DNA of 64,000 bases from a bacterium (GTDB taxonomy: Bacteria > Armatimonadota > Zipacnadia > Zipacnadales > Zipacnadaceae), in NCBI GenBank assembly GCA_030603495.1, contig JAUVXR010000010.1, positions 12,736-76,735 on the forward strand, written 5' to 3'. Every line of letters starts with the position of its first letter. The stretch's first letter is position 1. This document shows positions 19,570 through 28,681 of the stretch, piece after piece. The position numbers and the translations under genes were made by a program. Under the pieces are notes generated by a model. It searched no databases and had not been told where the DNA came from. It saw only the letters and a program-made list of their open reading frames with translations.

Positions 19570-20880
19570 TCACCCCAGGAGGAGGTGGTCGGCGCATTCC
19601 GTGGCGCGGGTGATGATCTCGGCCTCGTCTACGGTCAGTATCTCGCCGTCATCCATAACGACCTCCCCACCAACAATGGTCGTTATAACGTCCGCGCTGC
19701 GGGCGGCATAGACCAGGTGGGAGACGGGATCGCGCGGCGGCTGAAGATGTACGCCCGTCATATCCACTATAATGATGTCTGCGTGCTTGCCCGGCTCAAG
19801 CGTACCGATCACGTCGCTCAGGCCCAACGCCCGCGCCGACAGGCGAGTGGCCATGGTCAAGGCCAGCGGCGCCGGCAGTGCGGTTGGGTTGCCCGAATAG
19901 CCCTTCTCCAGCAGCGCAGCCAGGTGTACTTCCTCGAGCAAGTCGAGGTTGTTGTTCGAAGCGCAGCCGTCGGTTCCGAGGCCCACAACCGCTCCCGCCG
20001 CCAGCAACGCCGTCACCGGCGCAAAGCCGCTGGCCAGCTTCATATTGCTGCTAGGACAATGGGCGATGCCCGTCTGCTTCTCGGCGAGAATCGCGATATC
20101 ATTTTTGCTCAAATGAACGCAGTGCACGGCCAGGACGGGCAAATCGAGCAATCCCAGGCTATTCAAGTGCTCTACGGGGCTTTGCCCACGGTCGTCGTAG
20201 CTGTCCTGGACTTCCGAAGCGGTCTCGGATAGATGGATGTGAATGGGAACCTCCAGATTCGCGGCGGCCTCCCCCACCTTCACGAGCAACTCGTCGGGGC
20301 AGGTATAGATCGCGTGCGGTGCCAACATCGGATGCACTCGGGGGTGCGCTTCTCGTCTCAGTTCGCCGACGAAGGCGATGGCCTCCTCAAACAGCTCCTG
20401 CGCATTGGGCAGAAACCCCAGGAGCACACCTGACGGGCAGGCCCTGATGCCACCGTCAATTGCGGCGCGTACGGTCTGCTCGGGCATATGATACATATCA
20501 TTGAAGCAGGTCACCCCCGCGCGAAGCATCTCGCAGGTTCCCAGCAGACTGCCCCAGTAGACGTCGTCCGGTGTCAGGCGCATCTCCGCCGGCCAGATCC
20601 AGTCCTCCAGCCACGTCTGGAGGGCCATATCGTCAGCATAGCCGCGAAACAGGGTCATGGCCAGGTGTGTGTGCGCATTGACCAGCCCGGGCAGCACTAC
20701 ACAGTCGCTGGCGTCAATAGTCCTCTCGCCGCTCGGCTCCGGGGCAGCATCCGCCGGCCCGGCGTAGCTGATTAGGCCGCCGTCTGCACAGACGATGCCG
20801 TCACCAATCGGCTGCGAGTCCGCCGTCATCGTCAGCACAGTCCCGTTTACGATGCGCAGGCTGCTCAAGTCAACCGTCAC
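19570..20880 (-). CDS. mtaD: 5-methylthioadenosine/S-adenosylhomocysteine deaminase
   Basis: Amidohydrolase (436 aa) that deaminates MTA and SAH to the inosyl forms, part of methylthio salvage. Metal and catalytic motifs are all present: NAHTHLAM near residue 68, HIHLSET near 215, VHCVHLSKND near 250 and LGTDGCASNNNLDLLEE near 300; the ends of the chain form the usual small beta sandwich. A GTG start at 20880 is used here; a TTG twelve bases downstream, behind GAGGTGA, is an alternative. It is the last gene of a minus-strand run and begins six bases after the MBL gene. Confidence 0.9.
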   Translation of the reverse strand: MTVDLSSLRIVNGTVLTMTADSQPIGDGIVCADGGLISYAGPADAAPEPSGERTIDASDCVVLPGLVNAHTHLAMTLFRGYADDMALQTWLEDWIWPAEMRLTPDDVYWGSLLGTCEMLRAGVTCFNDMYHMPEQTVRAAIDGGIRACPSGVLLGFLPNAQELFEEAIAFVGELRREAHPRVHPMLAPHAIYTCPDELLVKVGEAAANLEVPIHIHLSETASEVQDSYDDRGQSPVEHLNSLGLLDLPVLAVHCVHLSKNDIAILAEKQTGIAHCPSSNMKLASGFAPVTALLAAGAVVGLGTDGCASNNNLDLLEEVHLAALLEKGYSGNPTALPAPLALTMATRLSARALGLSDVIGTLEPGKHADIIIVDMTGVHLQPPRDPVSHLVYAARSADVITTIVGGEVVMDDGEILTVDEAEIITRATECADHLLLG

Positions 20881-20886
20881 CTCGGT

Positions 20887-21507
20887 TCAGGCCAGCTCCA
20901 CCAGCCACGGATTGCTCCGCAACTCAGCGGCCAGCGTTGTTGTGGGGCCATGCCCTGGATAGAGAGCCGTATTCTCGGGAAACTCGTTGATTATCCGTCG
21001 CAGGGAGGCCTGGAGCACCGGTAAGCTGCCTCCGGGCAGGTCGGTGCGGCCAACCCCGCCCGCGAAGATGAGATCCCCGGTCAGCAGCGCGTTCTCGCTG
21101 TCCACCGCCAGACAGACACTGCCCGGGGAGTGCCCGGGTGTGTGGAGAATGCGAACGACCAGTTGACCGATCTCTATCCGGTCGCCCTCGCCGTAGGCCT
21201 GAAGCTGGGACAAAGGAGCCACGCCTAGCCCCGGCAGTGCGTAATCATCCAGCATAGGTACCTCATCCGGGTGCATGTAGACATCAGAGACTCCGGTTTC
21301 CTCGACCAGAGTCTGGACGGCGCCCACGTGGTCGGGATGACCGTGCGTGCACAGGATAGCCGTCAGTGCGGTCTGCTGCTGGTCCAACTCCCGCAGGATG
21401 AGGCCCGCATCACCACCTGGGTCAACTACCGCCGCCTCGGCGGTCGCGGGATCGGTCAATATATAACAACTGGTCATCAACGGACCAACAGTCAACGGGA
21501 TTATCAT
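20887..21507 (-). CDS. Metallo-beta-lactamase fold hydrolase (glyoxalase II-like)
   Basis: 206 aa with the binuclear metal motif CTHGHPDHVG (HxHxDH), GHSPGSVCL, LTGDLIFAGGVGRTDLPGG and YPGHGPTT. Size and motifs match the small YcbL/glyoxalase II-like group that hydrolyses thioesters such as S-lactoylglutathione or related thiols; the actual thiol here is unknown. The ATG follows AGCAGGCTGAAT. It sits directly before mtaD. Confidence 0.88.
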   Translation of the reverse strand: MIIPLTVGPLMTSCYILTDPATAEAAVVDPGGDAGLILRELDQQQTALTAILCTHGHPDHVGAVQTLVEETGVSDVYMHPDEVPMLDDYALPGLGVAPLSQLQAYGEGDRIEIGQLVVRILHTPGHSPGSVCLAVDSENALLTGDLIFAGGVGRTDLPGGSLPVLQASLRRIINEFPENTALYPGHGPTTTLAAELRSNPWLVELA

Positions 21508-21604
21508 ATTCAGCCTGCTCTTACCTTCTCTCTATATGTCACCACGCCCCCGCCGAATCGGTGGAGGCGCATAGATCTGTGAGTTGCTCAGTCTTTGCCT
21601 TCCA

Positions 21605-22441
21605 TCAAGCGCGGACACCCGAGCAGCTATCGGCTGGAACCGGCCCGCAGCGTTCCTGGACCCGTCGGACCAAATCCCGATCGTATTCGTCGAGTGCGCC
21701 GGCTCGTTGGTAATGAGGCTTCGCCTCTGGGGCCTGGCCCATGAACTCAAGATGCTCCGCCAGCAGGTAACGGTAGGCGGCATTGTCCGGAGTAATCTCT
21801 ACACTACGCTGAAGCATTGCCAGGGCTTCTTCATCGGATCGCTGGCGGATGTAGGCCGTGGCCAGCCGCACGTGGTAAAAGTCGTCCCACGGACAGCACT
21901 CCACCGCCACCTGGTACGCCGCGGCGGCGGCCGCCCAATCCTGTTTGCGGAAGTATAGCTCGCCGAGCTTGAAATGGTAAAAGCCATGCCGCGGCGCGAG
22001 CCTTGCCGCTTGACGCAACGACTTTTCAGCCTGTTTGATCTTGCCGGCGCTTAGACATAGCCAACCGAGCCGGTAGTGGTAGTAGGGCCGCTCCGGCTCA
22101 CAGGCCACGGCCCGCTGCAAGGCGCTCTGGGCCGCGGTGAGCCGCCCACGGTAGCTCAAGAAATCGCCCAGGCTCAGGTAGGAATCGCCGTGCCCTGGTG
22201 AGACGCGCAGCGCCTGTCGGTATATCTTAAGCGCCTTGTCCTCGTGCCCGGAGACAAAATAGGCATCAGCCAACCGCACCCGCACCTCGACGTCGCTGGC
22301 ATCGAGGTTCGCTGCTTTCTTATACTGGGCGATTGCCTCGTCCATACGCTCCTTCTCGGCAAGCTCATCACCTAGCGACAAGTGAACCAGCATTTGGGTC
22401 CGGCGGAACTTCTTCTTGCGTCTAACACTGCTTCTGCTCAT
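21605..22441 (-). CDS. TPR repeat protein
   Basis: 278 aa, almost entirely tetratricopeptide repeats (about six, from residue 20 on; e.g. AIAQYKKAANLDASDVEVRVRLADAY and ALKIYRQALRVSPGHGDSYLSLGDF). The basic N-terminus (SRSSVRRKKKFRR) has no signal peptide, so the protein is probably a cytoplasmic scaffold. It lies between dtd and the MBL gene in the same operon; a partner cannot be named. Confidence 0.85.
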   Translation of the reverse strand: MSRSSVRRKKKFRRTQMLVHLSLGDELAEKERMDEAIAQYKKAANLDASDVEVRVRLADAYFVSGHEDKALKIYRQALRVSPGHGDSYLSLGDFLSYRGRLTAAQSALQRAVACEPERPYYHYRLGWLCLSAGKIKQAEKSLRQAARLAPRHGFYHFKLGELYFRKQDWAAAAAAYQVAVECCPWDDFYHVRLATAYIRQRSDEEALAMLQRSVEITPDNAAYRYLLAEHLEFMGQAPEAKPHYQRAGALDEYDRDLVRRVQERCGPVPADSCSGVRA

Positions 22442-22471
22442 ACCAGCCCTTGTTGCTCCCGTCTAGCCCCC

Positions 22472-22921
22472 TTAGCTGTGCGGCTCAGTATCTATAATCA
22501 AGGTCACCGGGCCGTCGTTGACCAGCTCAATCTGCATGGAAGCGCCGAACTGGCCCTGCCCCACTGTCACGCCCCGTTCGCGCACAGCTGCTATAAATTG
22601 CTGGAACAGCTCCTCCGCCCGGCGCGGCTCTGCCGCCTGGGAGAAGCTAGGCCGGCGGCCCCTGGCCACATCGCCGTACAACGTAAAGTTCGGCACGACC
22701 AGCACCTGTCCCTCCACGTCGGCTAATCCCAGATTCATTTTGCCCCCCGAGTCCTCAAATATCCGCAGGCCGGCGACTTTGCGCGCCATCCAGTTGATCT
22801 GCTCGACCTCGTCGCTATCGGTAAAGCCGACCAGCACCACCATCCCCCGCTGAATCTGTCCGACCACCTGCCCTTCAACCGTTACCTGGGCATGCGAGAC
22901 TCGTTGGATTACCGTACGCAT
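22472..22921 (-). CDS. dtd: D-aminoacyl-tRNA deacylase
   Basis: 149 aa, full length. Removes D-amino acids from mischarged tRNA. It has the N-terminal MRTVIQRVSHAQVTV, the Gly-cis-Pro loop in NDGPVTLIID near the C-terminus, and the GRRPSF block. The usual SQFTL motif reads PNFTL, a variant that still keeps the FTL core. ATG follows GAAGGTGGCCA. It lies 15 bases after the lipoprotein gene. Confidence 0.93.
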   Translation of the reverse strand: MRTVIQRVSHAQVTVEGQVVGQIQRGMVVLVGFTDSDEVEQINWMARKVAGLRIFEDSGGKMNLGLADVEGQVLVVPNFTLYGDVARGRRPSFSQAAEPRRAEELFQQFIAAVRERGVTVGQGQFGASMQIELVNDGPVTLIIDTEPHS

Positions 22922-22936
22922 TGGCCACCTTCGCTG

Positions 22937-24205
22937 CTACCATAGCAGTTGGGGAGTGATCTCCCAGTCTACGATATCTACCGCTGCTTGTTCCTGTGGG
23001 CTCGTTGGCCCCGCCAATGTACTATCACCGCTCTCCTCGCGGATGAAGGCCCCATCGTTGTTGATCTGGACGAATTCGGTGGGGTCAAATATGCGAATGG
23101 CATCGTTGCCCAGCGGTCCGAGTCCGTCGTAGGTATTAGCATCGGGATCGGTGACAATTGGATCGAAAATGAGGTCGGTCGTGGTGATGAAGTTGATGCT
23201 GATATTGGTGATGTTGGTGCCTAGTTTCGCCAAGTCAATCGTCGCCTGCAGTGTGTCGCTGCCATCAGGCGGGACGGACGTATATGGAGGCCCCAGGGAG
23301 GTGGCTGTCGTGCCAAGCTCCAGTCCGACCACGGCCCGGTCACCAACCGCCAAGTCACCTGTTACGAAGGCCACCCCGGGGATCGGGGGATTCCCCGTTG
23401 ACTGCGAGGAGTTCGCCGTCACTGTGGCAGCACTAGTCGTAACATCCCCCGTGCTGGCGCTCTCGAAGGCAACGTCTACATCGGCGGTTGCGGGGGCGAT
23501 GTCAATGCTCTGGCTGCCGCTGAAATCCGGGCCGGAGGCCAGGGTGAGGGTCAGCCCGAGCTCGTCCAACGAATCTGCTGCCAGCAATGCACCGCCGTTG
23601 AGTGTGTCAACCTGCGCTTGTTCGGCAGCATCTAGCACCCGTCCGCCGTCGGCGGCAGGTGTGAAGACCACCGACCCAAGCACCACGGTCCCGTCGGCAT
23701 TAGTCGCCAACGCCAACGTGCCCGCATTCTGGTCGGAATCGTTGGTCACCGCGTCAATCGCACCGGTGCCCGTCAGTATCACTGCTCCCAGCGTCACTGC
23801 CGTGACCGTAACGGTGCACTCACCGGCATCTCCACCAGTAACATCACCAACCACATCTAAAAAACCGCCCGAAAGACTGCGGATCACCACGTCAAGGTCG
23901 GCGCGCCACAGCTCGTAGTCGCCGTGGCTATACTCCAGGAAATGCGTAATCGAGCCCGTACCCCAGCCGTTGCCCCAGTACGGCCCGGCAGCCACCGGCA
24001 CGGGGAAGTCGGCCCCCTCGTCCGCATCGCTGTCGAACGCGACATAGTAGTAGAAGGCATCGTTGACTGGCCCATCCATCTGCCAGACAATCTCCAGTAC
24101 CGCCTCCGGCACCGGACTGGGTATCCCTTCGCCACCCCGAGCACAGCCCCCCAGTGCGACCACCAACGCCAGTACGGACGCTGTCAGAGCGCTCCGCCAG
24201 CTCAT
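22937..24205 (-). CDS. Predicted lipoprotein of unknown function
   Basis: 422 aa with a signal peptide and lipobox (ALGGC, cysteine at about residue 21). The mature part is Ala/Thr/Val/Asp-rich and beta-like: an N-terminal block with WQMDGPVNDAFYYYVAFDSD and YWGNGWGTGSITHFLEYSHGDYELW, then Thr/Val repeats, and a C-terminal block ending in DWEITPQLLW. The composition suggests a surface-exposed beta-sandwich protein. It overlaps the PHP gene by ATGA. No family recognised. Confidence 0.75.
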   Translation of the reverse strand: MSWRSALTASVLALVVALGGCARGGEGIPSPVPEAVLEIVWQMDGPVNDAFYYYVAFDSDADEGADFPVPVAAGPYWGNGWGTGSITHFLEYSHGDYELWRADLDVVIRSLSGGFLDVVGDVTGGDAGECTVTVTAVTLGAVILTGTGAIDAVTNDSDQNAGTLALATNADGTVVLGSVVFTPAADGGRVLDAAEQAQVDTLNGGALLAADSLDELGLTLTLASGPDFSGSQSIDIAPATADVDVAFESASTGDVTTSAATVTANSSQSTGNPPIPGVAFVTGDLAVGDRAVVGLELGTTATSLGPPYTSVPPDGSDTLQATIDLAKLGTNITNISINFITTTDLIFDPIVTDPDANTYDGLGPLGNDAIRIFDPTEFVQINNDGAFIREESGDSTLAGPTSPQEQAAVDIVDWEITPQLLW

Positions 24206-24879
24206 TCCTGCACCCCACGACGAGCTATACCCCGCCGCAAGAGTTCCTGCGGGTTGTCTACCAGAACCTGCTGGAGCCGGTCGTCGGGAATGCCTGCCCC
24301 CTGCGCGACCTGGCGGGCAAATTCCTCAGTGAGATAATCGCCCGGCGCGTGGCCGTCGCTGTTGATGAGCAAGCGAGCCCCCACTGCCAGCGCCAGTCGG
24401 GCGACAAGCCCGTTGGTCAAGCAGTGCCCCTGCCGCGAGGTTATCTCGACAAAGACATCATTTTCCGCCGCCAGATGTGCCTCCTCCTCAGTGAACAGCC
24501 CCGGATGCGCCAGGATGTCTACCTGCGGGCAACTGACCGCCGCCAGGTTGGTGCCTGGCTCGACCGGCTCGACAATGCTCTCTCCGTGGACCACCACCAA
24601 CTCGGCGCCCAGCTTGCGCGCTTGCGCGGCCAGTTCGGCGACTGCGGAGACCGGGACGTGAGTTATCTCCACGCCTACCAGGCAGACGAAGTTCCAACGT
24701 TCGGCAGCGAGCCTCGCCTCCCCCCTCACCTCTTCGATAATCCGCTGCATTACCCCCGCACCAACGTGGTCGGCGATACCCATTGCGGTATAGTCGTTGG
24801 CGATGCAACGGCGTATCAGCTCGATCGGCGACAGCACACCATCACTGAGAAACGTATGAGTGTGAAAATCGTACAGCAT
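24202..24879 (-). CDS. PHP domain phosphoesterase
   Basis: 225 aa; the full set of PHP metal motifs can be read: DFHTHTFLSDG at residue 4, IADHVG near 36, VGVEITHVP near 70, VHGESIVE near 98, LAHPGLFT near 125, and NSDGHAPGD near 192. The fold acts as a phosphatase or phosphodiesterase; histidinol-phosphatase and small nucleotide phosphatases are the nearest functional types, with no his genes near. ATG follows AAAGGAGCAGC. Overlaps the lipoprotein gene (ATGA). Confidence 0.85.
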   Translation of the reverse strand: MLYDFHTHTFLSDGVLSPIELIRRCIANDYTAMGIADHVGAGVMQRIIEEVRGEARLAAERWNFVCLVGVEITHVPVSAVAELAAQARKLGAELVVVHGESIVEPVEPGTNLAAVSCPQVDILAHPGLFTEEEAHLAAENDVFVEITSRQGHCLTNGLVARLALAVGARLLINSDGHAPGDYLTEEFARQVAQGAGIPDDRLQQVLVDNPQELLRRGIARRGVQE

Positions 24880-24916
24880 TGCCAGAGCTGCTCCTTTCCG
24901 ATATTTCTCCCTGCGG

Positions 24917-26287
24917 CTACTCGCTCCTCATCAGCCACGGCACTATACGCTCTTTGAGCTGGAGACGGTATGCTGCATTCGACAGCAGCGGCCCGGCATC
25001 CAGCGCCATCACCCGTCCGCGCTCGAACTCTACATACCCGGCCGCGAGCTGCCTTCCCCCTCTCACCGTGATAAGTGGCTGCACCGTCTCTCCGAGCAGC
25101 CGCACCCCCCACGGTATCTCTCCCAACTGCTCCAACGGCCCGCCCGCGACTTCCGCCGCCCCCCCCGACCGTCCCAACGAGCAGACCACACCGAACTGGA
25201 TAAGCGGCTCGTTAATGTAGACGAGGCGAATCTGCCGGTCGGTATGCGCATGGGCCAAGGCCAGCAGGCTACCGCCAGAGGCCACGTACTGGTAGATCGC
25301 AGCGCACTCGGCGACGCCGTACTGCCGCCAGGAACCGAGCACGACTAGTTGCGGTCGGCTCTGCAGCGCCTCAACCAGAGGCTCCTGGGTGTCCCGCACT
25401 CTCAGCGCCTTGACGGGGAGCCCGCTTTGCTCTAAAGCTGCTGCTACTACCGCTGTAATCTCCGGCCAGTCGTCTTCGGTCGCCTGACAGTCGTAGAGTA
25501 TAGCTCCCGCGAAATCCCGCTGCTCCAGCGGCAGATCGGTTTGGCCGGCAGGAAAGTCTATCCCTGATGGTACTTGGCCGCCGCCAGGCCGCGTAGTCGC
25601 CTGTAACTCCGACAGCCGACTGGACCATGCGACCGAGCGCGCCAGCAGGGTCAGACCACTCCGTTTTCCGGCAGGCTGGTCAATATCGGCCAGCACAAGC
25701 TGGGCAGGAATGACGATGATGCCGCCCTTTTCCACCACCACTCCCGCGCATACCACCCGACCGCTCTGCCGAGCGATGGGCACGATCCCGTTACCGGCCA
25801 GGCGCATGCGTAGGGAGCCGGGCTCGGGCAGCATCAACCCCATTGTCAACGGCGTACCAGAGGATTCGATCGGCCCGGCGATTCCTGGATCGGGAGTGAT
25901 CTCAAGCCCCAAGGGCTTCGTAAACGCGTTGGCCTGCTCGATGTGGCGCTGCGAACGGCCTACAATCAAGACCATCCCACCCCCCGCACGGATGAACTCC
26001 CCCAGGCGTTCGCGCTGCTGCGGATCGCGCACGGTATCGTCGTCGGTTACCAGGCTGGTCGGCGGCGGCTCGGGCAGGGCACTACCAGCCAACTCAACGA
26101 GCTCAATGCCTCGACTTTCCAGCTCCGTGCCCAGATGCTGCGCGACGCCGCGCAGCCTGCCGGCGGAGGGCAGGTCAATCAGGATACTCTCTTGGGCGTC
26201 TGCCACGAGCGGCACGGCCAGGACCATCGCTGCGACTACCATCAGTGCCGACATTAGACAACTGCCGCTTAGGGCGCTTCTTCTCAT
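24917..26287 (-). CDS. Secreted protein of unknown function with repeated Rossmann-like segments
   Basis: 456 aa from the ATG at 26287, which follows GGGAGGACAGCG; a seven-residue longer form lacks such a site. A signal peptide (about 1-32) ends at VADAQE. Two segments look like the same alpha/beta unit: the first with a RGGGMVLIVGRSQRHIEQANAF piece, the second with VLGSWRQYGVAECAAIYQYVASGGSLLALAHAH. Both resemble ThuA/GATase-like 'sheet-then-GGG' cores in which a glycine pair follows a surface-residue helix, but no catalytic cysteine motif is visible. First gene of the run PHP-lipoprotein-dtd. Function unknown. Confidence 0.7.
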   Translation of the reverse strand: MRRSALSGSCLMSALMVVAAMVLAVPLVADAQESILIDLPSAGRLRGVAQHLGTELESRGIELVELAGSALPEPPPTSLVTDDDTVRDPQQRERLGEFIRAGGGMVLIVGRSQRHIEQANAFTKPLGLEITPDPGIAGPIESSGTPLTMGLMLPEPGSLRMRLAGNGIVPIARQSGRVVCAGVVVEKGGIIVIPAQLVLADIDQPAGKRSGLTLLARSVAWSSRLSELQATTRPGGGQVPSGIDFPAGQTDLPLEQRDFAGAILYDCQATEDDWPEITAVVAAALEQSGLPVKALRVRDTQEPLVEALQSRPQLVVLGSWRQYGVAECAAIYQYVASGGSLLALAHAHTDRQIRLVYINEPLIQFGVVCSLGRSGGAAEVAGGPLEQLGEIPWGVRLLGETVQPLITVRGGRQLAAGYVEFERGRVMALDAGPLLSNAAYRLQLKERIVPWLMRSE

Positions 26288-26404
26288 CGCTGTCCTCCCT
26301 GACAACACCCCAGGTTATCCGCCCTTCCCCACCCTATTTTCACCAAATGATGTTGCATTCCTCCTAAGACTACCCTATCCCTAGCAAAAACGGGCCAGAG
26401 AAGA

Positions 26405-26602
26405 ATGCCTGCAACGGACCGACCGCCGAAGCCCGAGCACCGGGCCATCATCGGCCTAATTGACACCGAGGACGACTACCGCTGGGACCAGGTCTGGTTC
26501 GACTCGGTCCACGAGGGCAGCCGGTAGATCTACGTGGTTGACGTGGGGGAGTTAGTGGAGAGTCAACGGCAACAGCTTCGCGGGGAAACCCCTTTCTGGA
26601 GA
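26405..26602 (+). pseudogene. Possible gene remnant with in-frame stop
   Basis: From ATG 26405 the frame reads as plausible protein (IIGLIDTEDDYRWDQVWFDS) to a TAG at 26525-26527 and continues in the same frame as IYVVDVGELVESQ before running into the R1 hairpin. The even, acidic composition on both sides of the stop suggests a decayed fragment. No family recognised. Confidence 0.3.
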
Positions 26603-26642
26603 AAGCGGCTTTCCCCGCACCCCTTCCGCAAAGACTTTTGAG
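26580..26642 (+). repeat. Dispersed hairpin element R1, copy C
   Basis: GCGGGGAAA (26580-26588) pairs with TTTCCCCGC (26610-26618), and CTTTCT (26592-26597) with AGAAAG (26600-26605). Compared with copies A and B, both sides of the stem changed together. The tail reads GCACCCCTTCCGCAAAGACTTTTG. It lies just downstream of feoB. Confidence 0.72.
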
Positions 26643-26686
26643 AAGAGGATGGTGTAAGCGGCAAGCAGGACACGCGGGGGCAAGTC

Positions 26687-28399
26687 CTACAGCACCAGGT
26701 TCAGCAGCCCGCCGACGGTGAGGGCGACTGTGGTCATTAGCAGGGCGGCCTTGGCCATGCGGCGCAGGCCAAACTCACGCACCAGAACCGCAAAGGTGGC
26801 CGCACAGGGGAAATAGATCGTCAGTACTGTACAGGCAATAATGAGCTGCTTGAGGCTGAGTCCCAAAGGTGCGAGCATACCGATGGCGACGTCCTTGCGC
26901 AGAAAGCCAATCAGCAACGCTGCAATCGCCTCCTCCGGCAGACCCCAAAGACGGGTGACAACCGGAGAAACGACATTGCCTAAGAACTGTATCACATTCA
27001 GTAAGCACAAGATGTTGACGATGAAAACGCCCAGCAAGACGTAGGGAACCGCCTCGCTGATGAACTGCCGAGTGCGCAGCCAGACCTTCTGAGCGACAGC
27101 CTTAGCATACGGGATGCGATACGGCGGTATCTCGACAAAGATCTCGGGGGCCTCGCCGGGCAGCACACGCCTAAATATCAGGGCAAGGGCCACCCACAGC
27201 ACGGCCAGGGTGCCGAACACGGCGAAAAGACCCATCGTGAAGTTATCTGACTGGCCCATCAGCCCTACTACCATCGCGATCTGCGCCATACAGGGGACAC
27301 AGATAGCCATAAGCGTCGCGGCAATGAAGCGCTCGCGGCGCGTTTCCAGAATACGCGTGCTCAGCGCCCCGGGCACGTTGCAACCCAGCCCCAGCATCAT
27401 CGGGATCACGGTCAGCCCGTGCAGGCCCATACGGTGCATTATCGTGTCCACCAGCACCCCCAGCCGCGGCAGGTAGCCGACATCCTCGATGAGACCCAGT
27501 ACCAGGTAGAAGGCGAAGATGTAGGGCAATACCATGCCAATAGGCACGAACAAACCGGTAGTCAACATACCCAGGGATTCAACGAAATCAATCTGGCCAT
27601 CCACGAGGCTGCCGATGAGCAGTTCGTGCCAGAAGGTGCCAGGGCCAAGCAGTGCCGACAGACTAGCCATCAATGGTCGCCACAGATTCTCAAACAGCGG
27701 CTCAAACAGGTAGCCAATAAGGCCCTCGCCGATCAGTCTGATGAGCGCAAACGCCAGGAATCCAAAGACTACCGCAAGCGGGATGCCTGTCCAGGGCTTC
27801 AGCGAGATGTCGGCGAGGCTCTCCAGGACTGTATGGTGACGGTGCTCGACAACCTGGACTTGCTCAACGATTTCCCCGATCTGGCTCCAGCGCTCGTCCG
27901 GTTCATAGCTGCGGGTCCCCGCCGCGGCTTGCTCCAGGCGCCCAACGAGCTCATTGATGCCGCGGCCGCTGGGGGCCACGGTGGAAACGACCGGCACACC
28001 CAGGAGCTCTTCGAGCTTGGCCACGTCAATGCGGATGCCCTTGTGCTCCGCCGCGTCCCACATATTCAGGGCGACGACCATCGGCTTACCCGAGCTGAGC
28101 AGTTGGAGGGTGAGATTCAGGTTGCGCTCGAGGTTGGTGGCGTCTACGATGTTGACAACCACATCGCCTGCAGCGAGCATATCAGTGGCCACTTGCTCGG
28201 CAGGAGTAGTGGGATCAAGGCTATAAGTGCCGGGAACGTCAATGACCTCGGCGCGAGTACTGTCCAACTTCATGCGGCCATTGGTGAACTCGACGGTAGT
28301 GCCGGGGTAGTTGGAGACGATGACGTCGGTGCCGGTGAGACGGGAGAAGACTACGCTCTTGCCGACGTTGGGATTGCCCATCAACAGAATCTGCTTCAC
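26687..28399 (-). CDS. feoB: Ferrous iron transporter FeoB
   Basis: Inner-membrane Fe(II) uptake protein, 570 aa. The N-terminal G domain has GNPNVGKS (G1), NYPGTTVEF (G2), DVPGTYSL (G3) and NMWD (G4 position). The membrane part has the two Gate segments, the first with GLGCNVPGALSTRILETRRERF followed by CVPCMAQI. It is shorter than E. coli FeoB (about 770 aa), mainly in the linker and C-terminus, which is common outside proteobacteria. GTG start overlaps the feoA stop (GTGA). FeoC is absent. Confidence 0.95.
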   Translation of the reverse strand: MKQILLMGNPNVGKSVVFSRLTGTDVIVSNYPGTTVEFTNGRMKLDSTRAEVIDVPGTYSLDPTTPAEQVATDMLAAGDVVVNIVDATNLERNLNLTLQLLSSGKPMVVALNMWDAAEHKGIRIDVAKLEELLGVPVVSTVAPSGRGINELVGRLEQAAAGTRSYEPDERWSQIGEIVEQVQVVEHRHHTVLESLADISLKPWTGIPLAVVFGFLAFALIRLIGEGLIGYLFEPLFENLWRPLMASLSALLGPGTFWHELLIGSLVDGQIDFVESLGMLTTGLFVPIGMVLPYIFAFYLVLGLIEDVGYLPRLGVLVDTIMHRMGLHGLTVIPMMLGLGCNVPGALSTRILETRRERFIAATLMAICVPCMAQIAMVVGLMGQSDNFTMGLFAVFGTLAVLWVALALIFRRVLPGEAPEIFVEIPPYRIPYAKAVAQKVWLRTRQFISEAVPYVLLGVFIVNILCLLNVIQFLGNVVSPVVTRLWGLPEEAIAALLIGFLRKDVAIGMLAPLGLSLKQLIIACTVLTIYFPCAATFAVLVREFGLRRMAKAALLMTTVALTVGGLLNLVL

Positions 28400-28629
28400 C
28401 CGGGCACCTCGACCATGATCCGACGGGCAAGCCCAAAGCCGAGCGCAACTTCGGTATTGCCTACCTGAACGCTAACTGGTCCCCGGAACGGCTGACTGGT
28501 TGTCTTGGTGATCGGCACTCCCGGCCGGATGCCCATAGCCTGCATCCGTCGGACCATCCCCCAGCCGCCGTCCAATGAGGCAACAATCCCGGATTGTCCG
28601 GGCGCCATTTCTGTCAACGATACAATCAA
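28396..28629 (-). CDS. feoA: FeoA domain protein
   Basis: 77-aa SH3-like partner of FeoB: LTEMAPGQSGIVASLDGG, MQAMGIRPGVPI and ALGFGLARRIMVE match the family. I place the start at a TTG (28627-28629) because GGGAGGAAGTAAC lies directly before it and the length then equals typical FeoA; a longer frame back to 28737 would overlap fur by more than 50 bases and adds a non-family leader. Coupled to feoB by GTGA. Confidence 0.88.
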   Translation of the reverse strand: MIVSLTEMAPGQSGIVASLDGGWGMVRRMQAMGIRPGVPITKTTSQPFRGPVSVQVGNTEVALGFGLARRIMVEVPG

Positions 28630-28681
28630 GTTACTTCCTCCCGAGCTAATCGGTGCCACCGCACTTGTTACTACCAGCGCG

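Larger units (their letters stand above)
26288..26686. other. Gap between feoB and the secreted-protein gene
   Basis: 399 bases. It contains a short broken plus-strand frame (26405-26527 and beyond) and hairpin element R1 copy C (26580-26642). No complete gene is seen. Confidence 0.5.
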
